From Archegozetes longisetosus (taxonomy: Eukaryota; Arthropoda; Arachnida; Sarcoptiformes; Trhypochthoniidae), in assembly GCA_018873245.2 (NCBI GenBank), contig JAEMBT020000008.1, positions 5,264,001 through 5,328,000 on the forward strand: DNA of 64,000 nucleotides, in the 5' to 3' direction. Below, piece after piece: positions 22,709 through 34,944 of the stretch. The notes beneath the pieces were generated by a model. That model saw nothing but the letters and a program-made list of their open reading frames with translations. It was not told the DNA's origin and ran no database searches. Each line of letters opens with the position of its first letter. Positions within the stretch are counted from its first letter, which is position 1. Both the position numbers and the translations under genes were made by a program.

Positions 22709-24471
22709 CTTTTGATTATATCTATTTTGTTGTCGAAACTAAGAAAATGTGGTTTTATTGCTAAATATTATTATTTAGTACTTAATAAGAAAATGTTTAT
22801 AAACATTGTCATATAAATTACAGTATAGGCTCTATACTGTTTACTAACCATTGATTCGATGTTATATTTGATTAATTTATCTTATTTATTGAATTTGATA
22901 TTTTACGACTTTTAGACTTTGATGAGTCTGTAATATTTAGTCCATTTTGTTTATTTTAAAATACTCCTAAATGATTTCGCATTTAAAAGTTTGCAATTAT
23001 TTTAGGTACTACTATAAATTAAGTTATACTGTACTGAATGAATGCCTTTTAAGTAATAATCAATAGATGCCACTGATGTGTATTTCCTAACAGGAAGTTT
23101 TTCACCACATATCTCATTTGGTTGTAAGAGATTCAAATTAGTCTTGGCTTCAGTTTGCATTCCATGCTATAATTATTGTAGGTTACACTTAATTCCAACA
23201 AAAAGGTTGCATTAATCAATCACACAGTTGATTCCGAAACGAAATTATTTTTTAAATAGATTGCAAACTCCGATCAATCAAATTACAAAATACTTATAAA
23301 CTTTTGTTTGTGGAGGAGCTTAAGTTCATCTCTTATATAATGAATATTTTTATTTTTTAATTAATTAGTCAATCATGCAATAATTAGTTCAGATTTTTTT
23401 ATTCATTTTTAGACCATATACTTTAAATCTTCTCGAGCTCATTATCTCCATAAAATAAACGGACTCGCAAATAATTTTTGCTGATTTTACTGTGCTTCCT
23501 TTGTTTTTCATTTATTTCTTTAATTCTTTTCTTTTATTGAAATCAACATAAATTTGATCATAATTTTTATTGACTGAACGAAAAATGTGAGGCAAATAAC
23601 AACAGTTGCTATTTGTTTGATATAACAGCAATTATTACCTTTGGCTTCCGTTTAATTGTTTTGAGTTTGTCTGAGATGGCATTAAATTTTGTTAAAACTA
23701 AGTAGAGCAAACACAATCAGAACTCAAAGAGATACCATAATCTGACTTATCAATTTACCTTAAGAGAATATGTCAAAATAAAATATTTCTTTTGAGGAGA
23801 CATTTTTTCAATTTGAATAGATTATAAGTCAAAATTAGAACATCAGATCAATAGAACAGTTACTGAATAAGATCTAATGAATCAAAACAATTAATGGTTA
23901 TAAAATAAGTGAATCAATGAATTCATTCTCATGGTCACCTATAAGTCTATCTTTATTTGAATCGATTCATTAATGAAAACAGCAGCACATGATAGACTGT
24001 TCAAAAGAACGACTTTTCAATATTCACTTAAATCAACTAGTTTTTGATTCAACATCGTTCTATTGTATTGACGCGCTATTAATTCAGCGCTATTACGATT
24101 TAGAATTTCAATTATATTAATTTAATTAAATCAATTAAATTTAATTATAACGCGTCCACACAATCAAAAGGTATTTTAACTGAGTTTCATAAAGTTGTGA
24201 TCTACATGAGATAATAACGCGATTACTAATATATTCATTTTTCAGTTAACTATCATTTCTACAAAATCAAAAGTGAAACAAAGTGTTCTACACTCCTTTC
24301 ACTAACAAATTTTTAATTTTAATTTTAAATCTAAATGTCTTAATAAGACTCTTGAATTCAAAAATATGGAAACGAAAACAATTTTGTCAATAATTTGTGT
24401 CATAGTTTTATTGAATGAATAATCGACATTTTTTATCTATCTTATATACCAAGAAATTGAAAATTTTGTGG
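22709..24471. other. No gene assigned; upstream of PNISR
   Basis: AT-rich. A minus-strand open stretch at about 23009-23165 (MQTEAKTNLNLLQPNE...IDYYLKGIHS) follows a TTATAG that could be a splice acceptor, but a frame of this size is expected by chance in such AT-rich DNA and I do not recognise it. Confidence 0.35.
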
Positions 24472-24581
24472 ATGTCCGCGACTAAAGAAGACAACAAGAA
24501 ACAAAAATTCAAAATCGAAGCACAAACCCAAAAGTATATCGGTCCAGAAAGATCTAATTCAGAAACTAAAGGATTTATTCG
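24472..24581 (+). CDS. Possible first exon of an unrecognised gene
   Basis: ATG followed by 36 hydrophilic codons (MSATKEDNKKQKFKIEAQTQ...GPERSNSETKGFI) and a strong splice donor, CG|GTGAGT. No second exon could be matched downstream, where a Tc1 element is inserted from 24912. The composition looks protein-like, but I know of no family. It could be chance. Confidence 0.25.
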
Positions 24582-24911
24582 GTGAGTTTTGCAATTCCGA
24601 GTACTACTTCTAATCTGGTCTGATTCAACTGATTTCAATTCAGTAACGGTTTATTTTAATCAAAGATGGTCAGGTAGTATTTATAAATACAAGTTGTAAA
24701 TAGTGTATTGATCTAGACTCTATTTACATAAATGCTTTGTTATTCGTAAAAACTCTTAGATTGAAGTTTAATTTTACTAATAGTTTTGATACTTATAATT
24801 TTTCCTTAAACTCCAAACGTTTGACTAGAATAAGCTTTTCTGTATCTTAAAAAAGCCTTACTACTGACGTATTTAGTGGTACGAATGAAGGGTCGACTCA
24901 TACAGAGTCTG

Positions 24912-26459
24912 CAGGTCAGTTTGGATCATATCCTCAAAATAATACTTTCTTATTAACAATTTTTTCATTCCTAATGAGTATTACTAATGGAAATATGATC
25001 TATATTCACATTTGAAATTAGCGCATAAGTACTTTTGTAGAAATCCTTGACTACTAAAAAAAGCAAACGGATTTTAATAACGACAAATTTATTAAAGATG
25101 CTTCCTCTAATATCCCTAAGCGTACAATTATATAGCCATTAGGTCGAGATTTTCTGCAAAGACAAATAGTCAGGGAAGTTCCATGCTCATATTATTTCAA
25201 AGATTGGCAAGATTTGGACTCACAGGACGGAAAACTTGAACCAAATATCGTGGAACGCTTAAAAACCACTGAAGAGGACAACCTGTGCATAATAAAACAG
25301 GAATTTTCCTTATCAATTTGAATCTATTGAATAATCATGACTGAAATTAGAGGATTAAATTTGAACATTAAAATCGCTGAAAGAACATGAAATAAAAGAT
25401 TATTAGGTATAAGTGAAAGTTTGTGGTGTTATTTTTAACTATTTTCGGTTTTCGGTAAAAGAAGGTAATTAATTATGTTCTATATTAAAAATTAAACTCT
25501 TACTAAATTAATTTAAATTATCATATTCGCATTAAATCATACTGATTTTTAAATGCTGCTAAGGTCAAGAATTGCGGCAAAAACCGCGTTTGACTGAAAA
25601 CGCAAATTTTCGAAGAGTAGAAATTGCTAAAGAGAATATTTAGAGAAAATTTGGCACAGAACAATACTTATTGATGAATTTAGTTATGAATCTGGCCTCA
25701 AGAGTTAAACTAGGGTTAGGATAATGAAAGGAACTCATTTCGACCCGGAAAATATTTTGCAAATACAGTGGTCTGGATGGATTTGTATAATGTGTCGTGC
25801 ATGTTTCTCGTATGCTGGCATAGGTGCTATATTTCGATTTATAGGCAAATTCTAATTCAGATCAGCATGTGGAATATACAGAAAATCATGTTATGCCTTA
25901 TGCTGGAAGGCTCTTCTTTGATATGGATTTTTATATTTTACACGATAATAGTCAAATCAATACTACTTATCAAGTATTGGCATATTTTGTTTTGCAATTC
26001 AGGCCTGAAAGAATTACAATACATATTTCTTGCTCCATATTGCCCTGATTGCAATCCAATTGGAAATTTATTCGGGCTTCTACGTAGGAAAATTAACAAA
26101 AAGAGAAATATCTTCAATGCCGAAAATCTACTGTGGAATGAACTACAGTTACAATGGAATAAAATGGGTTTAGATGTAGAAACTCTTCAAGATATAGCAC
26201 TATCTATGCGTAATAGATATAGAGAAGTCATTATAAATAATGGAAAAGCAATTCGTTATTAATATTTTCTTATCAATTTTTAATTTATTTATAGAATTAA
26301 AAGTAAATCAATTATTAAAATTACTTATTTGCATACTTGACTTTTTTCAGCCGGAAAATAAATGTATATAAATACTATCTCTATTAATAATACTCATTAT
26401 GAATACAAAAAATCTTAGTAAGAAAGTGTCATTTTGGGGGTATGATCCAAACTAATCTG
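24912..26459 (+). mobile_element. Full-length Tc1 transposon relic
   Basis: Inverted ends CAGGTCAGTTTGGATCATAT (24912) and the complement of ATGATCCAAACTAATCTG (26459). TA follows the right end, with TG at the left in the expected TA position. Length 1548 bp, typical of Tc1. It carries a decayed transposase throughout. Confidence 0.8.
25080..26262 (+). pseudogene. Tc1-like transposase relic
   Basis: N-terminal helix-turn-helix traces lie around 25080-25300. The catalytic domain is in two frames: MPYAGRLFFDMDFYILHDNS (second catalytic Asp, the LQxDNAxxHTA position), then YIFLAPYCPDCNPIGNLFGL, the PPYSPDLNPIENLW motif in which the catalytic Glu is here Gly (PIGNLF). The tail INKKRNIFNAENLLWNELQ...RNRYREVI is open to the stop at 26262. 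The frame switches and the lost Glu make it inactive. Confidence 0.8.
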
Positions 26460-26664
26460 TAGATACTTTACGACCAGAGAATTAAATGATTTTCATGAGG
26501 AATGCTCAAAAAGAATTGATATTTTTGCATAAGACCTTTAACTTACTTGATTCAGCTGCAAAACGTGTAAAATATAGATTCAACTTTATTCGCAATTTAC
26601 TAATTACTGATTAAGCATTAGTTACACCCAAACCTTTAAATCACTGATATATTTTGATAAATAA

Positions 26665-28324
26665 TTAAAGCCTGGCTTCGAATTTAATAACTACAGGATA
26701 TTTGGGCTGTGATATTAAACCAATTTCTTCGTCATAACATATTTGACTGCTTGGCAAAATTCTAAATTTTTGCAACAGGGATGTTAGACATAAGAAAACT
26801 TGTGTTTGTGCAAACGATTCTCCAGGACACGAACGCTTACCTAATTTGTTAAACATATTTATTTTAATAAACTATGCTTATAATGACTAACTATTTCATA
26901 CCAAGTGAGAATGGAATCAAAGTTTCATATCTTATCAATTGTTTTTGATAGTGTGTTAGGAATCTGTTTGGATCGAATAAATCAGGATTTTTCCAATGAA
27001 AACTGTCGTGATGAACAGCCCATAAATTAGCGATAATTGCAGTATCTTTTTCAATATCAAATCCCTGAACAGTTGTCTTATCAGTGGTTATTCTCAATAA
27101 GTTTAGAGGAGATATTGTTTTCCATCTAAAAATTTCATTAATCACTGCCTGAGTATAAGGCATAGAATTTCTGTCAGCCCAACACGGCAATCGTTCACTA
27201 CCACAAACACAATCTATTTCATTCAGAACTTTGTCTTGAATTTCTTGGTGTCCCGCCATTATAAGTAGAGCCCATTCTATTGTAGTCTTGACAGTTTCAC
27301 TTCCAGCAGCAAAGAATCCCTGAACATTTCCAGCCAACATTTTATAAGTGAAAGAAGTTTTGCTATCTCTTTGTTTTTTCATGTGAATGAGAAAGCCATC
27401 GATATAGTCCCTAATGTTGTTTTGGTCCAAAGTTTTGTCATGTTCTCTGATTTGATATCTGATGTAATTATTAACTGTAAGAAAGTCTTGTTTGACTTGA
27501 CTCAAACCAAATAATCCTAAATAAGCACATATTTTGGCAAATGTGGGAAAGAATGTGATGATTCCAGTTTGTCCTAACTTTTTGATGGCCCGCTGTATTG
27601 CATTGTCGAGCATTGATCTGATGGGATCGCTGTAATCAAATCTCGTGCCAAACACTAGCGCTGATATATTGCTCGAAGTACTCGAAGATAAGAGCGAACG
27701 AATCTCTGTGGGCTTACCATCGAATGCTCTGATTCTGTCAATCAACTCAATCATTTCATTCTTGATGTGCTCTTCCATTGATGTTTTACCAAAACCTAAA
27801 TTTCGCAACTGATGTAAACTAAAACGTTTTTGTTCTGTCCACTGATGACCACTCAAAGTTCCGAATCCTTTGGAAAATTGATCAAAAAGTTTAAGTGAAT
27901 TTAGGTCTAAGATTTCAAATGAAAACCTTGTAATTCCATTAGAACATTAAAGGCAACATTTTTAGGTCTGCCTAAGAATTCATCCTTACGAAAGGCTTCA
28001 TTGATTGCATTAAAGTCATTAAGAACTACAACTTTCATTCTTCCCATTTGTATCCTTATTATGAGAAAGTTTTAATAATATTTAATTGAATTTAGAATAT
28101 TTATTTTCTCACTTGAAAACATTTCCATATTTTTTGCTCAATTCGACAAATTTGTAGTGAGGTTTAGATCCCAAGAATGGTAAATATCCAACAAGAGGCA
28201 GACCAATTGGTCCACGAAGTGTTAACTTCTGATTGTATGATCTATTCTTATACCATTTATATATTCCTATAATGAAAACTATACCAAAAAGACACCAATA
28301 TATTGAACAAAATAGACTTTTCAT
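26665..28324 (-). CDS. Cytochrome P450, CYP2 clan
   Basis: Four exons: 28324-28113, 28054-27927, 27867-26902, 26840-26665. Introns of 58, 59 and 61 bp, all GT-AG; 1482 bp, 493 aa, a normal microsomal P450 length. Seen in order: an N-terminal membrane anchor (IYWCLFGIVFIIGIYKWY); the proline-rich hinge GPIGLPLVGYLPFLG; GFGTLSGHQWTEQKRFSLHQ (C-helix region of CYP2-clan enzymes); the I-helix FFAAGSETVKTTIEW (oxygen-binding AGxE/DT); ExxR in NEIFRWKT; FDPNRFL (PERF region); and the haem loop PFSLGKRSCPGESFA, which fits FxxGxRxCxG and is split by the last intron after the first base of the Gly codon. CYP2-clan enzymes oxidise hydrophobic compounds on the ER; in mites the clan includes expanded detoxification families. 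The substrate cannot be told. No defects seen. Confidence 0.93.
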
Positions 28325-28805
28325 TTCTAAAATGTTTGAATCGTTTTAATGATCTTGGGTATGAAGTGTTTAGTAAAACAGACTTAAGCTCAAAGTAGCT
28401 TTGGTTTTATATGAAACTGTTGAACAAGGAATGCTTGATTTTTCCTCAAAATTCAACATCAATTCTAGCTCTGCTGCATTTCAGCTCATTATTGATGGAT
28501 CAATTCTAAGATTTGACTTGATCGATAGACAGGTTTTAACTTAAATAGTCATGTGAATAATTACAATAAGGTAAAAAATCTGAATTTGTGTTCTTTTGCC
28601 CGGATGTACATTAAAATAGATGATTAAGAACTACTATTCAAGTCAGAGAGAAAGATGAGCAGAAACAGAGATATTATAACTTTTATTAATTCAAATAATG
28701 ATTTAAAGCTTAAGTTTTATTTTTCTAATTGAAGCACGTTTCATAATCAATATTATATCTTTGAAACTTCAAACTTTAAGATAATTTCCTGGTTATTCTC
28801 TCTTT
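28325..28805. other. 5' flank of the P450 gene
   Basis: Should contain the P450 promoter (minus strand). AT-rich, no defined motif, no other gene. Confidence 0.4.
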
Positions 28806-29187
28806 TTATAGGTATTCAAAGCTAAGCTTGGAACCAAAGACACCAATAATTAAATAGATGGCTAAACAATTGAGATAAAAATAAGACTGAATATCAAGTC
28901 CAATAGAAGCAGGCACTAATTCAAAGTTATTAATAGTCAATTAATGGACCAAATATTAAAAGAATATCAAGTGTTGTATAAAAACTCAAGAATGAAACCA
29001 TTGGTAGCCATAAAGTTGGTATAAAAGATAATCTATGAGTTGCTATAAGTCCAAAAGAATATATCGATAGAATGTCATAGAAGAAAACTGTTCTAACTGT
29101 CAATAGTATGATTTGTTGGAGTATTAATTCTGTGATATTTTTGTTTGAATTATCCGTGATTGTATTGCAACTCGTATCCAATGACAT
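28806..29187 (-). CDS. Possible small multi-pass membrane protein
   Basis: From ATG (MSLDTSCNTITDNSNKNITE) comes a hydrophobic frame with three to four possible membrane segments (IILLTVRTVFFYDILSIYSF; FIPTLWLPMVSFLSFYTTLD), then after a break VPASIGLDIQSYFYLNCLAI and YLIIGVFGSKLSFEYL to a stop. The two parts join in phase if a 34-bp stretch (GTCCATTA...GAATTAG) is an intron. That would be unusually short even here, so a decayed gene is equally likely. NSNKNIT holds two N-glycosylation-type sites (NKN is not one; NIT is). I do not recognise the family. Confidence 0.4.
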
Positions 29188-30518
29188 ATTTTGAATTGAG
29201 CATTTGCTGGTGGACTGCAATCTTTTGTTTCAGTAATTAACTGAACTTTATGATTGTCAACTTTTGTGCCTACTTAAAAATTAAATTTAAATTTTGATTT
29301 TGCGTCCCATCAAATCGTTGTTTCATTCGATTCTATTATAAGACTAAAAACTTTAACACAGTTTTGTGAGATAGAAGAGTCGTACAAGTAGTCTTGTTTT
29401 ATTCAATATACAAAAAAGACATCTATTCGACGATATGCTTCATTTATCAGAACTGTAAGTTATCTGCATTGATAAACTTTAGATTGACATTCAACGTTTC
29501 TACTAATGCACCACAAATAAAATCCGAATCTAATACTCTTCTTTATAGCAATTAACTTCAAGCTAACTACATTAAGGTCTGATTAGCTTAAATTAATAGT
29601 CTTTAAGACCTCAAATATCAAATATCGAACATCTATTATCAAAAAATGAAATGAAACGAGTGTGACTTTCATTAGTTATTTAGATAGTTTGTTATGAAAA
29701 TAATTACAAAATGAATAGATGGGAAACATTGTACGTTATGTCGATTGATTTATTTGAATTATTTCTTAGCCTAAAGTCTAGCTGAATTATGATTTCATTC
29801 CCACACTCATTTACATGTTTGATTGGGAACGACATCTACAACTTTTACTCTTAATAGCATTCAAGTGATTGGACTCCCATTTAAATTGAAGTGAATTGAA
29901 CTTTATTTCGGATGAATATATTTTTATAATCACTTATATTTGAGATACATTTAATTGATTTTGTTTCCAAATGTTTGATTGAAATATAGTGCGGATCGAT
30001 GTATGCATTTCGTTCAGTGTGATGTTCATTTAGCAAACTTGATCAACTATTGATAAAAAAATATAAGAATTGACACAAGTCTTACATCCATTTCTAGTAG
30101 TTAAGTGTTATTAATATGTTTCTACAGTCAAGGATTAAGAATATGCAAACGATAGTCACAAATTTTTATTCAATCAACTTTTGATGTTTGCGTACTATTT
30201 ATGATAATTGCTTTACAAATGCATTTGATAATTGAGAGAGTACAGAAAATAATGGTTCAGTCTATCTAAATGTTCTCTACTCTCAAACTTGTTGTCAGAG
30301 GTGAAATCATATACCACATGAAAGTTGATCAACTTCTTGGAGAAAAAGTTGAGAGACCTACAAATTTGACTTTCTCACAGCTTTTCAGATTAACAAATGC
30401 AATCAATTTTTATTGTTGTATTTATTTAGTTCACTTTTAGGCATATGCTATATATGTATATAATTATATGTTATAGTCATGATTGCCGGAGATTGCACAC
30501 AATATGAGCTCTATTTCC
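29188..30518. other. No gene seen
   Basis: AT-rich, no convincing frame or repeat pair. Confidence 0.4.
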
Positions 30519-30522
30519 TTAA

Positions 30523-30896
30523 GGTGCATTTACACGAGGCGATATTTATCGCACATCGCCTGCGATTTTTATTTCAATCAGTTGCATTGAGGATTAGTCG
30601 CCGCAATTTTCTATTTAGACGATACAATTGATTGAATGAAATTTTGCTCTACAATAACGGATCACTTTAAAGCATTGAACGCTGACTCAGTGAGTGCTCT
30701 GACAACAAAATTAAACGTAATTTTAACATCCAATCATATACGAAATTGCTGCAATTTTGTTGCATAGTAGCAACGCCCACGCGATGTGTTTCATGCGATG
30801 TCCATCGCTTCAATTTTCCATTTACACGATGCAATAAATTGCAGCGACGAATATCGCATGCAATGTGCGATGGATATCGCCTCGTGTAAATGCACC
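30523..30896. mobile_element. TTAA-flanked MITE
   Basis: 374 bp, flanked by TTAA on both sides (30519-30522; 30897-30900). Inverted ends GGTGCATTTACACGAGGCGA / TCGCCTCGTGTAAATGCACC are perfect over at least 20 bp; GCGAT/ATCGC motifs recur inside. TTAA targets are used by piggyBac and Kolobok transposases; the choice between them is not possible from this copy. No coding. Confidence 0.85.
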
Positions 30897-30900
30897 TTAA

Positions 30901-31274
30901 GCTTCAAACAAAGTCTATTCATATTTCACAATTCGGACTATTTTTAAATCAATATCAAAAATAAAGGTTGTGTTCTCTGCGATTGTTAGATTACTCTATA
31001 CATTTTTATTGAATAAATGCTGTGATGTGCACCACTTTAATACACCAAAACACATCGTTTGTGCTAAGATTAGTTTCAGATTAATTCTAATAAGTTTAAT
31101 TCAACTTAAAAGTTGTTTCACCAGAAAATACCATCAATAAAGGTACTAAAGTATTAAACTTTGCTTCAAATATCTACAAATGAAGCACAATTTGGTCTAT
31201 TTTTCTATCATTTGTTTGTATAGTTTTTCTTCTACTTCGATCAATTGATACTTCTTTAGCAAAATTGCGTGCAC
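30901..31274. other. No gene seen
   Basis: AT-rich flank downstream of the possible minus-strand terminal exons at 31275-31508. Confidence 0.35.
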
Positions 31275-31508
31275 TCAGATTATGTCTCCTCGACGACTTT
31301 TTCTATTAGTACCAAAATTATGTTGAAGTGGACTACCAGAAGCCAAAAATCCTGCGATTAAAGGTTAAAATCTGTAAATCATTTGAATAACTTTGAAAGC
31401 CAATAAAACTAAAAGTGCTTATACAGAGCCCATACCATCATTTTCTCTATATTTATCAAAAGTTTGTTTTTCTAAGTTTTGAATTTTGCGCGATAGTTCA
31501 ACTCTTGA
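31275..31508 (-). CDS. Possible last two exons of an unrecognised gene
   Basis: Minus-strand exon 31508-31436 (after TTTAG) reads SRVELSRKIQNLEKQTFDKY..., a short coiled-coil-like stretch, and ends at G|GTATGG. After an 84-bp intron ending CAG, exon 31351-31275 continues in phase (GFLASGSPLQHNFGTNRKSR...) to a stop. Composition and phase look real, but both exons are short and no upstream exon could be tied in. Chance is not excluded. Confidence 0.3.
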
Positions 31509-33445
31509 CTAAACTTCATTTGATTAATACTTTTTGAATCGATAAAAGAGTTTTTGATTGCATTTATATTCAATAGGATTTGATTTTATTGTAGAGCAGA
31601 AAACAAATTTGAAGTGACCTTCTAGCCAATGGAGTTCTTACATCATTCATGTATAATATAATTATACGCTGAGGTCCAAAGAATAGTGACTGCTTTTCAA
31701 ATTGATTTATTCAGTTCTGACTTTAGTATTATTATCATTGGTTGCATTCAAATTATCAGATATTATTATTAGAATTTGATTTGACAAAAGCCAAATTGAT
31801 ACTAAAAAAGTTGATTGTAATACCAAAATCATTTTGAAACAAATTTTTTTATAAATTCGGTAAAACTAATTGACACTTCAATAAATTAGAAATGTTAGTT
31901 AATACATAACAAGCACAAACATTAATCATACACTAAATGCTTGAAGTGCTGCAATTGAATCACGTTGAATAACTTTCATACACATGTTTGTTGAGTACAT
32001 ATTATTCATTAGTGTTGAAGCAATTTGAATTAAACAGAAAGCACTTAAGTTAAAAATGAACGTATCGGGTCATAATATATGCTTGCTTTTGAAAATAGTC
32101 AATTTATTTCAAATTAATATAGTTTCAAAGTAAATATTGAAGGAGACAACATTTCCTATGAAAAATTTACTTAAAACTCACTTCTCATAAGCCTAATTTA
32201 GTATTTCTATCGAAAGACTTGTCAGCCTAAATCATAAGCTATTGATTTGGAAAAAATGTCATTCAATACTGACTTAAAAGTACTGTATATAATAAATGAA
32301 TAAACAGTTTTCTTTTAGAGAACTGCGATTAATCAAATTATTAACCAGTGATGAAAATATATTTTTGAGCAAACCTTCAAAAATAGAGTCGGGTTTATAA
32401 GAGAAATAGTTGCCAACAATTTTATTAACGGCTTTGAGTCAAGTAAATGAATGTTTATTTTTCCCTTTGCTGAATATCAAACTTTTGCACTGTTTTGAAA
32501 CACCAAACTTGACTTTCTCTTCAATTAACAAATAGCTTAATAAAAGTCACATAAATGATCACCAAATCTATTGAGTGAGACAACATAATGATCATATTTG
32601 CTTTCTTACTTGATTTAAAATCAATTAGTTTCATATTATTATTCTATTCACTCATAAATGAATTATTAATATTAAGATTCTAATAAAGTTTGTGGTGTAT
32701 GTAAGATAGAAAATACTCAGTTGAAAATTAGATAATTTTCTAAGAAAATAGAGCTTCTTCAGTCATGCTCATAATCGTAGGACTGAGTCCTAGATTTGAA
32801 ATGCTTTTCTCTCGCCCGTAAGTCACAGACAGAGTTTTAATACAAATCAATCTGATGTGACTCGAGATTTATAATTTAAGTATCTGGGACATATTGAAGT
32901 CGTTCATGAGTAGTTTCTATTGTAACTGTTAGCTCAAAGGATTCTTGTTTTCGATTAAATCGATGTGAGCAAAGCATTCAATATAGAGAAGCCCGAAACA
33001 ATATCTTTCTTAAGAAATGTTTGTATAAACAGTTTGTTGAAATATTAGCTGTAATTAACAGTTAAATTAAGTTTAATTTATAAAAAAAAATATTGAATTT
33101 GGTTCTACTATACTAAAGCGATTGATTTAATCTCATTTCTATGAACCGATTGTTTCATACAATCAAATTTAGTGTAAACATAGGTTAATGACTGTTTTTT
33201 TAATCAGTTCACCTCGGCACGACGGTCTTGCAGTAAGTTGAAATTTGTCTGTATTTAAAGCATTAAATCCCCTTTTGGTTTAGAGGAAAAGCTTTACGTA
33301 AAACTTTTACTCTAAAATTTTGCGCCAAAATTAGAGATTCGTATGCACTTTAAACCAGTTTAAAAGAAGTGATTCAAGTTTTAACGCTAAAAAGAATTTC
33401 ACTCATTGCCAAATCGTCGACCCGAGGAGGTTGGTCCTTCACACT
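31509..33445. other. No gene seen
   Basis: Long AT-rich stretch; if 31275-31508 is real, upstream exons may hide here. Confidence 0.35.
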
Positions 33446-33715
33446 TTATGTTAGTATATCTTCCAAATAAGTTTCTAAATTTTTCTTAATGCAGTCAAAG
33501 AATTTTCGATTTCACTGAAAGCATGGTTTGCAAAATTAAAAATATTTTTGTTTCTTTCAGTAAGAGTTGGACTGAATTTTTTTGATCGCTTGCACAAACT
33601 TCGCCGTCAATTGTAACACTTTCATCAAAGTGACTCATAGAATTGATATTAGAATCGATTCGCGATAATTTTGTAATAACTTTCATTAAAATATAGTCAG
33701 TCATCCAATACAATA
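33446..33715 (-). pseudogene. Possible broken exon of an unrecognised protein
   Basis: After a CTGTCTTCAG acceptor-like site the minus strand reads YWMTDYILMKVITKLSRIDS and FDESVTIDGEVCASDQKN. After one frame change at a run of seven A residues it continues SPTLTERNKNIFNFANHAFS and ENSLTALRKNLETYLEDILT to a stop. Both halves look protein-like and helical. No family recognised. A single-base error in the A run or a true frameshift would explain the break. Confidence 0.35.
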
Positions 33716-33977
33716 CTGAAGACAGCGAAAGTCAAAACTTGCTAACTGAAATCGCTTAAAACTATTCGACCACTTAAGTCATAATCAATACAGTTTGTCC
33801 AACCTCAGCTTTACTAGATTTGTGTTTGAATATTTTCTTATTAATTATATATGAAATAATGCTTCTTTACTTAAAATGTAGAGAATCTCCCCAAGTCTTG
33901 TTACCCTTTGTATGGGTTTATTTGAGCATATTTCCCTATTACTTTTGTATGTTTAAATAGTTTGATACGAGATTTTA

Positions 33978-34895
33978 AGCCTTGGCTAGAGAAATCTGCA
34001 CAAAATTTAAGACGCAATTTCTTAACCAAATATAGTTGATTCGATTAAATTTTGTTTTTACTTTGAAAGAATAGTTATTAGGTAACAAAACATTGCAATT
34101 ATTAGTTTATAATAATTTATGATAAGAAAGATGTCCTCCTCTAAAGAGCTTGAGGCTAGGAAAAGGATTGGCGCTTTTATTGAAAGAAACCCGAATATGA
34201 AAACTTGCGATATCGTAAGACATTATGAACTGGAGGGCATCCCTCGCCGTACAGTATATTCAATCATCCAAAGATTCATAAGTGGTCAGAGTGCCGATCG
34301 GACTCCAGGCCCGAGAAAAAACCGAGAAATTAACCGAAAAACTAAAGACAAAATAATCGAGTTCGCGGTAATGCGATCACTGCAGAAGTCTATATTCGGG
34401 AACGTTTACCACTTCTGAAAGATTTTATCGATGAGTGCCATTCAGACGATAAATATGTTTTCTGGCCCGATTTGGCTACTTCTCATTACGCCAAAACCAC
34501 TCAAGAAATTTACCAAAGAGTTGGGATTAAAGTTGTCCCAAAAGAGATTAGTCCTCCAAATGTCCCCCAACTCCACCCAATTGAAAGATTTTGGGCAAAT
34601 TTAGGTAAACAAATTTATGAAAATGGGTGGACAACAGATGTAAATGCCTAAACTAATTCGAAGAATCAAAACAATAATAGGTGAAAGATCTGAAAATCTG
34701 TGCCAAAACCTTATGAGAGGTGTTAAGACTAAGGTCCGCAAAGCAGCGGACAAAGAATTACTATCTGTCATCAATTGATATCAAATCAAACTTCATATAA
34801 TGTATTTTCATTTAATAAATTTCTGTTCAATTTCGGTGAAATTTTGATTAATAATTATTAAAATTATTTTTGTGCCGATTTCTCTAGCCAAGGAT
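33978..34895 (+). mobile_element. mariner-type element (DD37E), internally deleted
   Basis: Inverted ends CCTTGGCTAGAGAAATC / GATTTCTCTAGCCAAGG, flanked by TA (33976-33977; 34896-34897). 918 bp, shorter than an autonomous element because the centre of the transposase is missing. Confidence 0.85.
34119..34670 (+). pseudogene. mariner transposase remnant, DD37E spacing
   Basis: The N-terminus is open for 88 residues: MSSSKELEARKRIGAFIERN, a helix-turn-helix (TCDIVRHYELEGIPRRTVYS) and GRPR-like TPGPRKNREINRK. A deletion then joins it to the C-terminal catalytic part in another frame: YVFWPDLATSHYAKTTQEIY (second Asp) and PPNVPQLHPIERFWANLGKQ (Glu). There are 37 residues between that Asp and the Glu, i.e. 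the DD37E arrangement known from some insect mariner relatives. The segment with the first catalytic Asp is gone. Confidence 0.8.
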
Positions 34896-34944
34896 TATTA
34901 CAGATATCTTTAATTTTAGAGAAAAATAAAATTTATTTTTAAGT

